Origin: an uncultured Prevotella sp.
Lineage (GTDB): Bacteria; Bacteroidota; Bacteroidia; Bacteroidales; Bacteroidaceae
Assembly (NCBI GenBank): GCA_900553155.1
Contig: USCM01000055.1
Span: forward strand, 1 to 9,689
DNA: 9,689 nucleotides
Reading direction: 5' to 3'
Positions 1 through 6,179 of the stretch are shown piece after piece. The position numbers and the translations under genes were made by a program. The notes under the pieces were generated by a model. It was not told the DNA's origin. It did not search any database and worked only from the letters and a program-made list of their open reading frames with translations. How positions within the stretch are numbered: the stretch's first letter is position 1; each line of letters begins with the position of its first letter.

Positions 1-2
1 AC

Positions 3-842
3 CGCCGTATGGCGGCTGTGGACACTATCATGCTGCGCAACATATCAGTAAGAGAAGAATCAGAATCGCCAGCTTCCGAGCTTTACGCCAACTGGGACAA
101 CCGCTATGCCCACCGCGCTACCGCGCTGCCCGAGAACTACCGCATCGACCTGCGCCATTTCTGCATGCCCACCACGAGCCGCGTCATAACAAGTAATTTT
201 GGTTCGCGCTGGGGACGTCAGCACAAGGGTCTTGACATCAAGGTATACATCGGCGACACTATCCGCGCTGCCTTCTCAGGCAAGGTTCGCATCGTGCGTT
301 ACGAGGGTGGCGGCTATGGCAAGTACATCGTGATACGTCATAACAATGGTCTTGAGACCATATACGGACACCTCTCAAAGCAGCTTGTGCAAGAGAACCA
401 GGAGGTACGTGCCGGCGACGTTATCGGTCTTGGCGGCAACACGGGTCGAAGCACAGGCTCGCACCTCCACTTCGAGACACGTCTTTGCGGCGTAGCTCTT
501 AACCCGGCGCTTATGTTCGACTTCCGCGAGCAGGATGTTACGGGCGACTATTATGCCTTCAACCGTGCCACATACGATGGCGAATCGGCAACAGCAACAC
601 GCCTTCGTGGCAAGCAGGACGGTTCGACAATGGCTCGTGAGAACTCCGACAACGACTTCGCCACCAACAAGCGTATGACATCAGGTCTTACCGACCAGGT
701 GCAGTACCACAAGGTTGTTAAGGGCGAGACACTCGACGCTATCTCTAAGAAGCGCGGTGTATCTATCGAGAAGATTTGCAAGCTCAACCATATCACAAAG
801 AAGATGCGTCTGCGTCCAGGTCAAATCCTGCGCTACTCGTAA
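3..842 (+). CDS. M23 family metallopeptidase with C-terminal LysM domain (5' end outside window)
   Basis: This is probably an envelope peptidoglycan endopeptidase, cutting peptide cross-links and anchored to the wall by LysM. Residues are numbered from the ATG at base 9. The M23 (LytM-type) core spans about 55-170. It shows HxxxD (H72, D76) and the HxH motif in SHLHFE (H152, H154), with H121 in YGHLS. By family knowledge H72, D76 and H154 bind zinc, and H121 and H152 are catalytic. A LysM domain covers about 233-276 (YHKVVKGETLD to LRPGQILRYS). The linker 175-230 is polar and low in complexity. No signal peptide follows the ATG at 9, and the frame stays open to the window edge (CGC CGT before the ATG), so the true start and signal peptide almost certainly lie upstream. 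All catalytic residues are intact. It is the last gene of its unit, with a terminator at 908-951. The family is sure; the cellular role (cell separation or wall remodelling) is inferred. Confidence 0.9.
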   Translation, partial: RRMAAVDTIMLRNISVREESESPASELYANWDNRYAHRATALPENYRIDLRHFCMPTTSRVITSNFGSRWGRQHKGLDIKVYIGDTIRAAFSGKVRIVRYEGGGYGKYIVIRHNNGLETIYGHLSKQLVQENQEVRAGDVIGLGGNTGRSTGSHLHFETRLCGVALNPALMFDFREQDVTGDYYAFNRATYDGESATATRLRGKQDGSTMARENSDNDFATNKRMTSGLTDQVQYHKVVKGETLDAISKKRGVSIEKICKLNHITKKMRLRPGQILRYS

Positions 843-907
843 CCTCTTGAGCTATAAGGCAGATATGGTTTAATGCGATAACGATTTTACCATTTGTATT
901 AGAATCT

Positions 908-951
908 GGCATCAGATGAGAAGCGTGAGCTCCTTTCTGATGCCTTTTCTT
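908..951 (+). terminator. Rho-independent terminator of the M23 gene
   Basis: GGCATCAGA (908-916) pairs perfectly with TCTGATGCC (936-944) and is followed by TTTTCTTT. Inside the loop GAG (918-920) can pair with CTC (930-932). It lies 66 bases after the stop codon and before the rpsU promoter, so it separates the two units. Confidence 0.85.
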
Positions 952-993
952 TATCCATTTAGTGGGTTTAAAGCGTAAAACATTGTGAAAAAC

Positions 994-1024
994 TTTGCTA
1001 ATTCACAAATAATCAGTAACTTTG
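994..1024 (+). promoter_or_regulatory. Bacteroidetes-type promoter of rpsU
   Basis: TTTG at 994-997 and TAACTTTG at 1017-1024 are separated by exactly 19 bases. This matches the primary sigma factor consensus of Bacteroidetes (-33 TTTG, -7 TAnnTTTG). Transcription should begin near 1029-1031, giving an rpsU leader of about 63 bases. Confidence 0.8.
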
Positions 1025-1035
1025 CACCCGCAATT

Positions 1036-1053
1036 ACGGCATAGTGCCGTTTT
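1036..1053 (+). promoter_or_regulatory. Hairpin at the 5' end of the rpsU leader
   Basis: ACGGCA (1036-1041) and TGCCGT (1045-1050) form a perfect 6-bp stem with a 3-base loop, followed by three more T (four in a row, 1050-1053). It begins only a few bases after the predicted transcription start. It could protect the mRNA end, act as an attenuator, or bind the gene's own product. The structure is seen; the function is inferred. Confidence 0.5.
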
Positions 1054-1093
1054 GAAGAATATTGTATAACCAAATAAACAAAAAGAAAACAAA

Positions 1094-1285
1094 ATGATTA
1101 TTGTACCAGTTAAAGATGGTGAGAACATCGAAAGAGCTCTCAAGAAGTTCAAGAGAAAATTCGAAAAGACAGGTGTTGTTAAGGAGTTGCGCGCACGCCA
1201 GCAGTACAACAAGCCTTCTGTTTTGAAGAGACTCAAGATGGAGCACGCTATCTATGTTCAGCAGCTCCGCGCTAACGAGGAATAA
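1094..1285 (+). CDS. rpsU: 30S ribosomal protein S21 (bS21)
   Basis: A 63-residue, strongly basic protein that begins MIIVPVKDGENIERALKKFK and contains ELRARQQYNKPSVLKRLK, typical of bS21, with a short acidic tail (NEE). bS21 sits on the 30S platform next to the 3' end of 16S rRNA. In Bacteroidetes it is known to help occlude the anti-Shine-Dalgarno sequence, which fits the weak use of Shine-Dalgarno sites in this phylum. The ATG is preceded by an A-rich stretch (AAAAAGAAAACAAA) with no Shine-Dalgarno sequence. The gene has its own promoter and terminator and appears monocistronic. Length and composition are normal for the phylum. The identification is firm. Confidence 0.97.
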   Translation: MIIVPVKDGENIERALKKFKRKFEKTGVVKELRARQQYNKPSVLKRLKMEHAIYVQQLRANEE

Positions 1286-1319
1286 TAAATATTCCTTTTA
1301 GCTATTGTTCAACAATTAA

Positions 1320-1512
1320 CAGACCATGCGTCGCTCCCTCTCAAAACAAAGCGTCGCATCGTGTCGGATGGACCAGGAGGTGTACAAACCCTTAGACATA
1401 TAATCATTTATAGATATTAAGTCCAGCATACGGCACTTCGTGTGTATGGTATCAGCGAGATGGCAAAAGATGCTTTCCCCCCTCAGGGTGCGTCTTTTGC
1501 CTTCTTTTTTTT
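1320..1512 (+). ncRNA. Structured rpsU 3' region, candidate 3'-UTR-derived small RNA
   Basis: Four successive hairpins fill the region after rpsU. They are ATGCG-T-CGCT with AGCG-T-CGCAT (1326-1359, one T/T mismatch), TATAA-TCAT-TTATA inside CTTA/TAAG (1391-1421), CATAC/GTATG with a CACTTCGTG apex (1427-1448), and the terminator stem (1462-1501). No clear promoter precedes them, so the RNA is more likely the rpsU 3' UTR or a product processed from it than an independent gene. An AGGAGGT heptamer sits between the first two hairpins (1375-1381), inside an 11-codon open frame (1368-1403). No known RNA family was recognised. Confidence 0.35.
1462..1512 (+). terminator. Strong Rho-independent terminator after rpsU
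   Basis: GGCAAAAGA (1462-1470) pairs with TCTTTTGCC (1493-1501). The stem continues inward through a T/G wobble, G-C and C-G (TGC 1471-1473 with GCG 1490-1492). It is followed by TTCTTTTTTTT. It ends the rpsU transcript. Confidence 0.9.
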
Positions 1513-1523
1513 GCTCATACGAT

Positions 1524-1569
1524 ATAGGGAGTGATACAAACTGCAATTTGAACTGCTGTCACTCCCTAT
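1524..1569. repeat. Perfect 11-bp inverted repeat between convergent terminators
   Basis: ATAGGGAGTGA (1524-1534) and TCACTCCCTAT (1559-1569) are exact inverted copies around a 24-base centre. No T run follows on either strand, so it is not a simple terminator. It lies in the gap between the rpsU and mdh terminators. Confidence 0.75.
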
Positions 1570-1583
1570 TCTGAATGACTCAC

Positions 1584-1619
1584 AAAAAAGCCGGGCCTCG
1601 CAATCAGCGAGACCCGGCT
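1584..1619 (-). terminator. Rho-independent terminator of mdh
   Basis: Read on the minus strand, AGCCGGGTCTCGC pairs with GCGAGGCCCGGCT over 13 positions (one U/G wobble) around a 5-base loop, followed by a run of T. The plus-strand arms are 1589-1601 and 1607-1619. The hairpin begins about 33 bases after the mdh stop codon. Confidence 0.93.
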
Positions 1620-1652
1620 ATATTTGTTCGAGTTTTTTTAACTCTCTTGTTA

Positions 1653-2645
1653 TTAGAGGTTAGGGTTAAGCTCGTTCCACTTCTCAACAGCAGGAACGAT
1701 GCCAAGCTCTACAATCTCGTCGCGCATCTTGCAGAGGTGCTCGTACGACTTAGCGAGGCTTGCCTTCTCCTCCTCAGTGCCAACAGGCTCTGTGAAGTGA
1801 ACGCCAGTCTTGTCGATAGTAGTAGGCATAGCCATCATTACGTTCTTGAAACCGAGCTTGTCGTGGTTTACATAGCAACCTGCTGGCAATGTGAACTTCT
1901 CACCACCCATAGCAGCCTCGATCATCTTAACTGCGTTGTAAGCTGGGCTCTGGAATGAAGAACGGCCACGGAGCTTGATGATGTTAGAGCCACCCTGTAC
2001 GGTGTGGTGCTTGATCTCTTCCCAACGCTCCTCTGAAAGACCCATCTCTGAGAGAGGCTTGCCGTCAATCTTAACCTGCGAAGCAAATACAGCCATCTGC
2101 TCGCCGTGGCCACCGTATGTGTGTGCGCCAGTTACCTTGTCCTGCTGAACGCCGAACTCGAGGGCGAGAGCCTGCTGCAGACGTGTAGAGTCGAGGGCAG
2201 CGAGTGATGTAAGCTGGTTAGGCTTCAAACCTGAGTGGATAAGAGCTGTGAGGGCTGTAACGTCAGCCGGGTTGAAGATAACAACAACGTGCTCTACGTC
2301 CGGGCAGTACTTCTTGATGTTGTCGCCGAACTCGGCAGCGATCTTGCAGTTGCCCTTCAAGAGGTCCTCACGTGTCATGCCGTCCTTACGAGGAGCGCCA
2401 CCTGAAGAGATGATGTACTTAGCGCCTGTGAAAGCCTCCTTAGGATCTACTGTGTAAGAGAGGTTAGCACCTGGGAAAGCGCACTGCTGCATCTCGTCGA
2501 ACACACCGTGTACACCCGGCTCGTAGATGTCGTAAAGACAAATGTTAGGAGTAAGACCGAGCATAAGAGCGCTCTGTACCATGTTTGAACCAATCATGCC
2601 GCCTGCACCGACGATCAAGAGTTTTTCGTTACTTAAAAATGCCAT
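1653..2645 (-). CDS. mdh: NAD-dependent malate dehydrogenase
   Basis: Interconverts malate and oxaloacetate with NAD(H) in the cytoplasm. In Bacteroidales it works mainly in the reductive branch that leads from oxaloacetate through fumarate to succinate. The 330-residue protein is of the LDH/MDH fold. It has the Rossmann loop GAGGMIG (13-19) and D39 after the second strand, as expected for NAD rather than NADP. The substrate-binding arginines R86 and R92 lie in the mobile loop, N125 is in FNPADV, the LDSTR motif holds D152 and R155, and the catalytic histidine is H180 in YGGHGEQ. Length fits the Bacteroidetes type, which is distant from E. coli Mdh. The start is ATG after an AT-rich leader with no Shine-Dalgarno sequence. 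It has its own promoter and terminator and is monocistronic, although clpA upstream has no visible terminator, so some read-through into mdh is possible. The assignment is firm; a lactate dehydrogenase is unlikely given the arginine-containing loop (APRKDGMTR). Confidence 0.95.
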   Translation of the reverse strand: MAFLSNEKLLIVGAGGMIGSNMVQSALMLGLTPNICLYDIYEPGVHGVFDEMQQCAFPGANLSYTVDPKEAFTGAKYIISSGGAPRKDGMTREDLLKGNCKIAAEFGDNIKKYCPDVEHVVVIFNPADVTALTALIHSGLKPNQLTSLAALDSTRLQQALALEFGVQQDKVTGAHTYGGHGEQMAVFASQVKIDGKPLSEMGLSEERWEEIKHHTVQGGSNIIKLRGRSSFQSPAYNAVKMIEAAMGGEKFTLPAGCYVNHDKLGFKNVMMAMPTTIDKTGVHFTEPVGTEEEKASLAKSYEHLCKMRDEIVELGIVPAVEKWNELNPNL

Positions 2646-2726
2646 AATAAATAAGTTTTAATTATTTATGTTTATATAAATATGATGTTCTTTATTGCCT
2701 ATTCCTCTTGTTTGAGGTTGACGCTG

Positions 2727-2757
2727 CAAAGATACGTTTTTTTTTATTTACTGCAAA
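2727..2757 (-). promoter_or_regulatory. Bacteroidetes-type promoter of mdh
   Basis: On the minus strand TTTG (2757-2754), 19 bases, then TATCTTTG (2734-2727): an exact match to the Bacteroidetes consensus. Transcription should start near 2720, giving an AT-rich leader of about 75 bases. Confidence 0.85.
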
Positions 2758-2822
2758 CTATATGCCGTTTTTAAAGTGTTGTTTATTCTTAATTTTTGCC
2801 ACCTTTTTATCGTTTTGTAATG

Positions 2823-5042
2823 TCAAGTTAGCACAATCTTGCCGTTTTTGGCTTCTGCCTTTGCCTTTCCGCCCTTGCGCAGCTTGCCGAAGAGCATTTC
2901 GCGCATAAGCAGCGGCTTGAGCAGCGAGTCGACGGTGCGGTCAATCTGGCGTGCTCCATACTCGCGTGTGAAGCCTTTGTCGAGCAGCAGTTCCCTGGCG
3001 CTGTCGTCCACTGACAGCTCCACGTTCTTCTGTTGCAGCTTGTCGGCGAGTCGGCGCAGCGACTTGTCGAGTATCAGCTCTGCCATGTGGCGGTCCATAT
3101 CGTTGAACACCACGATGTCGGTAAGGCGGTTGATGAATTCGGGCTTAAACGTCTTCTTAACTTGCGACAGCATAGCCTCGCCTCTTGATGTGTTGCCGGC
3201 AAAGCCAATGTTGGCTTGCGAGGCATGCTGTGCTCCGGCATTGGATGTAAGGATGATGACGACGTTGCGGAAGTCGGCACGCTGTCCGCGGTTGTCGGTA
3301 AGCGAGGCATAGTCCATCATCTGCAAGAAGATGTTGTAGATGTCGCTGTGCGCCTTTTCTATCTCGTCGAACAGCAGCACGCAGTTGGGCGTCTTGCGTA
3401 TGGCGTCGGTAAGCAGTCCGCCGTCCTCGTAGCCCACATATCCCGCCGGCGAGCCAATGAGCTTAGCCACGGCATGCTTCTCGGCATACTCGCTCATGTC
3501 GAATCGCACGAGCTTGACGCCTAACTGGGCAGCCAACTGTCTTGCCACCTCCGTCTTGCCCACACCCGTAGGTCCGACAAACAGCAGGCTTGCCATAGGC
3601 TTAAGCTCGTCGCCAAGCCCAGCTTTAGCCATCTGCACGGCTTCCACCACGCTGTCTATGGCCTTGTCTTGTCCGTATATCTGTGTGCGCATATTGTCGG
3701 CAAGCTTCAGCAGCGTGTCGTTCTGCTGTGTGCGCAGCGCCTCGGCGTCTATCTTGCACATCTTGGCAAGGATGTCGTCCAGCAGGCTGTTGTCCACCGT
3801 CTGCCGCTTCTGTTTGGTTAGAGGGTGTGTCTCGCGGAAGGCTCCAGCCTCGTCGATAAGGTCTATAGCCTTGTCGGGCAGAAAGCGGTCGCTAATGTGC
3901 TTGGCTGTAAGCTCCACCGCGTGCTCGATGCTTCCCTTGCCGTACTTTACGTTGTGAAACTTCTCGTAGCTGCCCTTCAAGCCGTTGAGTATAGCCACCG
4001 CCTCGTCTATCGAAGGTTCGGGTATGTCTATTTGCTGGAATCGTCGTACTAGCGACTTCTGCTTGGCGATGTATCGGTTGTACTCCTCGTATGTGGTAGA
4101 GCCGATGAAGCGTATCGTTCCGCTCTCCAGATATGGCTTTAGCATATTGGATGCGTCGAGAGCCGAGTCGCCGTTGCGTCCCGCCCCAACAAGGTTGTGT
4201 ATCTCGTCTATATACAATATGGTGTTTCCCTCGGCAGCCAGCCCGTCCATCACCTGCTTGATGCGCTTCTCGAAGTCGCCTCTAAACTGTGTGCCAGCCA
4301 CCATCGTTCCCATATCCATCATGTACACCTTGGCGCCCTTCAGCCGCTCGGGCACCTCGCCGCGCTCAATCATTGCTGTCAGTCCGTACACCAGTGCCGT
4401 CTTGCCCACGCCCGCTTCGCCCACGTGCAGAGGGTTGTTCTTGTCCTTGCGGCACAGCACCTGTATGGTGCGCTCCAGTTCTTCGGTGCGTCCTATCAGC
4501 GGGTTGTGTTTGGTGTATGTGTCGTTTAGGCAGGTAACGAGCTGTCGCCAAGGCGCGTGGTCGAGGTCGAGCTCGTTTTCCTCGCTCACCAACTCGTCTG
4601 ATGTGTCGCTGCCGTCGTAGTAGCACAGCAGAGCCTCGAAGAACTGGGCTTGCAGCGTACCCATAATGCCACGCAGCGTATAGGCAGCCGCCGAGTCGTC
4701 GAGCATAAGCATGGCAGCCACGATGTGCGGTACGTCTACCATGTCTACCTCGGCGTTTTGTGCCTGCTTTATTGCGAACGACATCATCTGCGTAAACTGT
4801 TCCGAGCCTTCGATGGTGTAGCTTATGCCGTCTGGCACACGCTCCATCTTGTCGAAAGCCTCCTTTAGCGGAAACTGCACGCTCTCGATGTTGATGTCTA
4901 TATCGGTAAGTGCGTAGAAGAAAGCCAGCTGGTCGGTAAGTGCATAGAGCACGTGCTCGGGTGTTACAAACTCGTGTCGCATCGAGTCGCACAGCTCTAT
5001 GGCTTGCTTGATGGCAGCTGCTGTATTGTTGCTATTTTTCAA
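2823..5042 (-). CDS. clpA: ATP-dependent Clp protease ATP-binding subunit ClpA
   Basis: Hexameric AAA+ unfoldase that feeds substrates to ClpP in the cytoplasm and takes N-degron substrates from ClpS. The 739 residues hold a Clp N-domain (about 5-145, with RHEF as in E. coli ClpA), then two ATPase rings. D1 has Walker A GEAGVGKT (208-215), Walker B ILYIDE (275-280) and the arginine pair R333/R334. D2 has Walker A GPTGVGKT (490-497), Walker B VLLFDE (555-560) and sensor-2 GAR (696-698). The ClpP-docking tripeptide IGF is at 612-614. There is no ClpB/ClpC middle domain, which makes it ClpA. The start is odd. No ATG or GTG exists between the clpS stop and the N-domain, so the TTG at 5042-5040 is the best start. 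Beginning at M21 would cut off the first helix of the N-domain. The frame is the same as that of clpS, and only clpS's TAG lies between them. It is the last gene of the aat-clpS-clpA operon. No terminator hairpin is visible after the stop. Confidence 0.95.
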   Translation of the reverse strand: MKNSNNTAAAIKQAIELCDSMRHEFVTPEHVLYALTDQLAFFYALTDIDINIESVQFPLKEAFDKMERVPDGISYTIEGSEQFTQMMSFAIKQAQNAEVDMVDVPHIVAAMLMLDDSAAAYTLRGIMGTLQAQFFEALLCYYDGSDTSDELVSEENELDLDHAPWRQLVTCLNDTYTKHNPLIGRTEELERTIQVLCRKDKNNPLHVGEAGVGKTALVYGLTAMIERGEVPERLKGAKVYMMDMGTMVAGTQFRGDFEKRIKQVMDGLAAEGNTILYIDEIHNLVGAGRNGDSALDASNMLKPYLESGTIRFIGSTTYEEYNRYIAKQKSLVRRFQQIDIPEPSIDEAVAILNGLKGSYEKFHNVKYGKGSIEHAVELTAKHISDRFLPDKAIDLIDEAGAFRETHPLTKQKRQTVDNSLLDDILAKMCKIDAEALRTQQNDTLLKLADNMRTQIYGQDKAIDSVVEAVQMAKAGLGDELKPMASLLFVGPTGVGKTEVARQLAAQLGVKLVRFDMSEYAEKHAVAKLIGSPAGYVGYEDGGLLTDAIRKTPNCVLLFDEIEKAHSDIYNIFLQMMDYASLTDNRGQRADFRNVVIILTSNAGAQHASQANIGFAGNTSRGEAMLSQVKKTFKPEFINRLTDIVVFNDMDRHMAELILDKSLRRLADKLQQKNVELSVDDSARELLLDKGFTREYGARQIDRTVDSLLKPLLMREMLFGKLRKGGKAKAEAKNGKIVLT

Positions 5043-5057
5043 AATCGTATGTATATG

Positions 5058-5083
5058 TAATGTTGGGTTATAATGTTGGGTTA
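5058..5083. repeat. Perfect 13-bp tandem duplication between clpS and clpA
   Basis: TAATGTTGGGTTA occurs twice back to back (5058-5070, 5071-5083) and fills half of the 51-base gap between clpS and clpA. Thirteen is not a multiple of three, so the duplication changes the reading frame relation of the two genes. Confidence 0.9.
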
Positions 5084-5093
5084 TTGACGGAGC

Positions 5094-5396
5094 CTATTCG
5101 GGCTTACATTCCAGTCGCAGCGGAAATCCAGCCTCGTGTGCCATCATCGTGGCCTTGCGCACCTTTGAGCGCGCTATGTCGTAGCTGTATATGCCCACTG
5201 TGGCGCTGCCGTGGTGATGAACGTTGAGCATAAGCGCCTCGGCTTCGGAGGCCGACTTGAAGAACACCGTCTTAAGCACGTGTACAACAAACTCCATGGT
5301 GGTGAAGTCGTCGTTGTATATAATCACTTTAAAGCGTCGCGGCTCGCGCATGTCGATGTCGGTGCGGTCGCGCAGTGCGGTTTGTTGGTTTGGCAT
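5094..5396 (-). CDS. clpS: ClpS, N-degron adaptor of ClpA
   Basis: Recognises N-terminal Leu, Phe, Tyr or Trp and hands the protein to ClpA. The 100-residue protein has an unstructured N-terminal tail (1-20), which in ClpS proteins engages the ClpA pore, then the ClpS core. The N-degron pocket residues are present: N28, D29 and D30 in YNDDFTTMEF, M34 at the gatekeeper position and H60 at the start of VHHHGSA. Together these indicate a functional adaptor. It starts 18 bases after the aat stop and ends 51 bases before the proposed clpA start, so the three genes are one operon. It ends in TAG, after which the frame remains open into clpA. No separate promoter is seen. The identification is firm. 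Confidence 0.96.
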   Translation of the reverse strand: MPNQQTALRDRTDIDMREPRRFKVIIYNDDFTTMEFVVHVLKTVFFKSASEAEALMLNVHHHGSATVGIYSYDIARSKVRKATMMAHEAGFPLRLECKPE

Positions 5397-5414
5397 ATTA
5401 TGGATTGTTTGTAT

Positions 5415-6077
5415 TTAAAAGTCGGAAGACACAATCTTCATGTATTCGTCGTAGGGTATGTATCTGCCGCCCATCGACTTGAGGTGAGGCGTCTCAAACT
5501 GGCAGTCGATAAGCTTGCCACCATTCTCCTGCATGAATCGTGCCAAATATATAAGTGCCATCTTGCTGCCGTTGGGCACGAGCGAGAACATACTCTCGCC
5601 GAAGAAGCATGCGCCTATAGCCACGCCGTATAGCCCGCCCACCAGTTGGTCGGTCTGTTCGTCCCACACCTCCACGCTATGTGCAAATCCTTGTTGGTAC
5701 ATCTTGGTGTACGCCTTTATCATGTCGTCGCCCAGCCATGCCCCTTGCTCGTCGTAGCGCAGCTGCGAGCAGCGGTATATCACGCCGTCGAAGTGGTTGT
5801 CTATGGTGCATGTGTATCTGTCGGCATGCTTGTTTAGGAAGGTGCGCATCGAGTGCGACACGTGTATCTCTTCCGGGAAGATAACAAATCGGTTCATTGG
5901 GCAGTACCAGTGTATCTCGCGGCAGTCGCGGAAGGAGTACCATGGAAAGATGCCGTTGGAGTAGGCAAGCAGCAGCCGGTCTACGCACAGGTCGCCTCCG
6001 ACGGCAAAAAGTCCGTCGGGATCGCCCAGCCTTGGGTTGGGAAAAGCTATGATTTTTTTGTCGAGTCGGTATATCAT
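5415..6077 (-). CDS. aat: Leucyl/phenylalanyl-tRNA--protein transferase
   Basis: Transfers Leu or Phe from aminoacyl-tRNA to N-terminal Lys or Arg of proteins, making the destabilising residue that ClpS then reads. The protein is 220 residues from the ATG at 6077-6075 (E. coli Aat has 234). Family signatures in order are AFPNPRLGDPDGLFAVGGDL (11-30), GIFPWY (42-47), WLGDDMIKAY (114-123), the GNAT-like block YGVAIGACFFGESMFS (150-165) and KLIDCQ (188-193). Within KLIDCQ the Asp and Gln match the residues needed for peptide bond formation in E. coli. A TTG 27 bases upstream (6104) would give a longer protein, but it lies upstream of the -7 promoter box and adds nine unconserved residues. The family also normally begins close to the YRLD motif, so ATG 6077 is chosen. 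It is the first gene of the operon with clpS and clpA and divergent from a toxin-antitoxin module. Its mRNA is probably leaderless. Confidence 0.95.
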   Translation of the reverse strand: MIYRLDKKIIAFPNPRLGDPDGLFAVGGDLCVDRLLLAYSNGIFPWYSFRDCREIHWYCPMNRFVIFPEEIHVSHSMRTFLNKHADRYTCTIDNHFDGVIYRCSQLRYDEQGAWLGDDMIKAYTKMYQQGFAHSVEVWDEQTDQLVGGLYGVAIGACFFGESMFSLVPNGSKMALIYLARFMQENGGKLIDCQFETPHLKSMGGRYIPYDEYMKIVSSDF

Positions 6078-6081
6078 AGTG

Positions 6082-6112
6082 CAAATATATAAAAAATGGT
6101 TCAACCTACAAA
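6082..6112 (-). promoter_or_regulatory. Promoter of the aat-clpS-clpA operon
   Basis: On the minus strand TTTG (6112-6109), 19 bases, TATATTTG (6089-6082). Only CACT separates the box from the ATG of aat, so the start of transcription falls on or next to the A of ATG. The spacer carries TTGAACCATTT, which is also found in the divergent toxin-antitoxin promoter. Confidence 0.8.
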
Positions 6113-6147
6113 AGCGTATGTAAGAAAGAAAAATAATTGTTCTATCC

Positions 6148-6179
6148 CTTGTAAGATTGAACCATTTGTATTACATTTG
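6148..6179 (+). promoter_or_regulatory. Promoter of the toxin-antitoxin operon
   Basis: CTTG (6148-6151), 20 bases, TACATTTG (6172-6179). The -7 box matches the Bacteroidetes consensus; the -33 box differs from TTTG by one base. Transcription should begin near 6185, about 20 bases before the antitoxin ATG. Confidence 0.7.

Noticed and set aside
1368..1403. 11-codon mini-gene MDQEVYKPLDI after rpsU
   Set aside because: It is too short to judge, and the AGGAGGT lies inside it rather than before the start.
1575..1958. 127-codon plus-strand frame over the mdh terminator and 3' end
   Set aside because: It overlaps the mdh terminator hairpin and mirrors mdh; no independent support.
3985..4620. 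211-codon open frame on the plus strand, antisense to clpA
   Set aside because: It has no family features and mirrors a strongly conserved gene on the other strand. Several similar frames occur opposite clpA, as expected from its base composition.
6078..6104. Longer aat product from TTG at 6104
   Set aside because: The TTG lies upstream of the -7 promoter box and the added residues are not conserved; the ATG at 6077 fits the family start.
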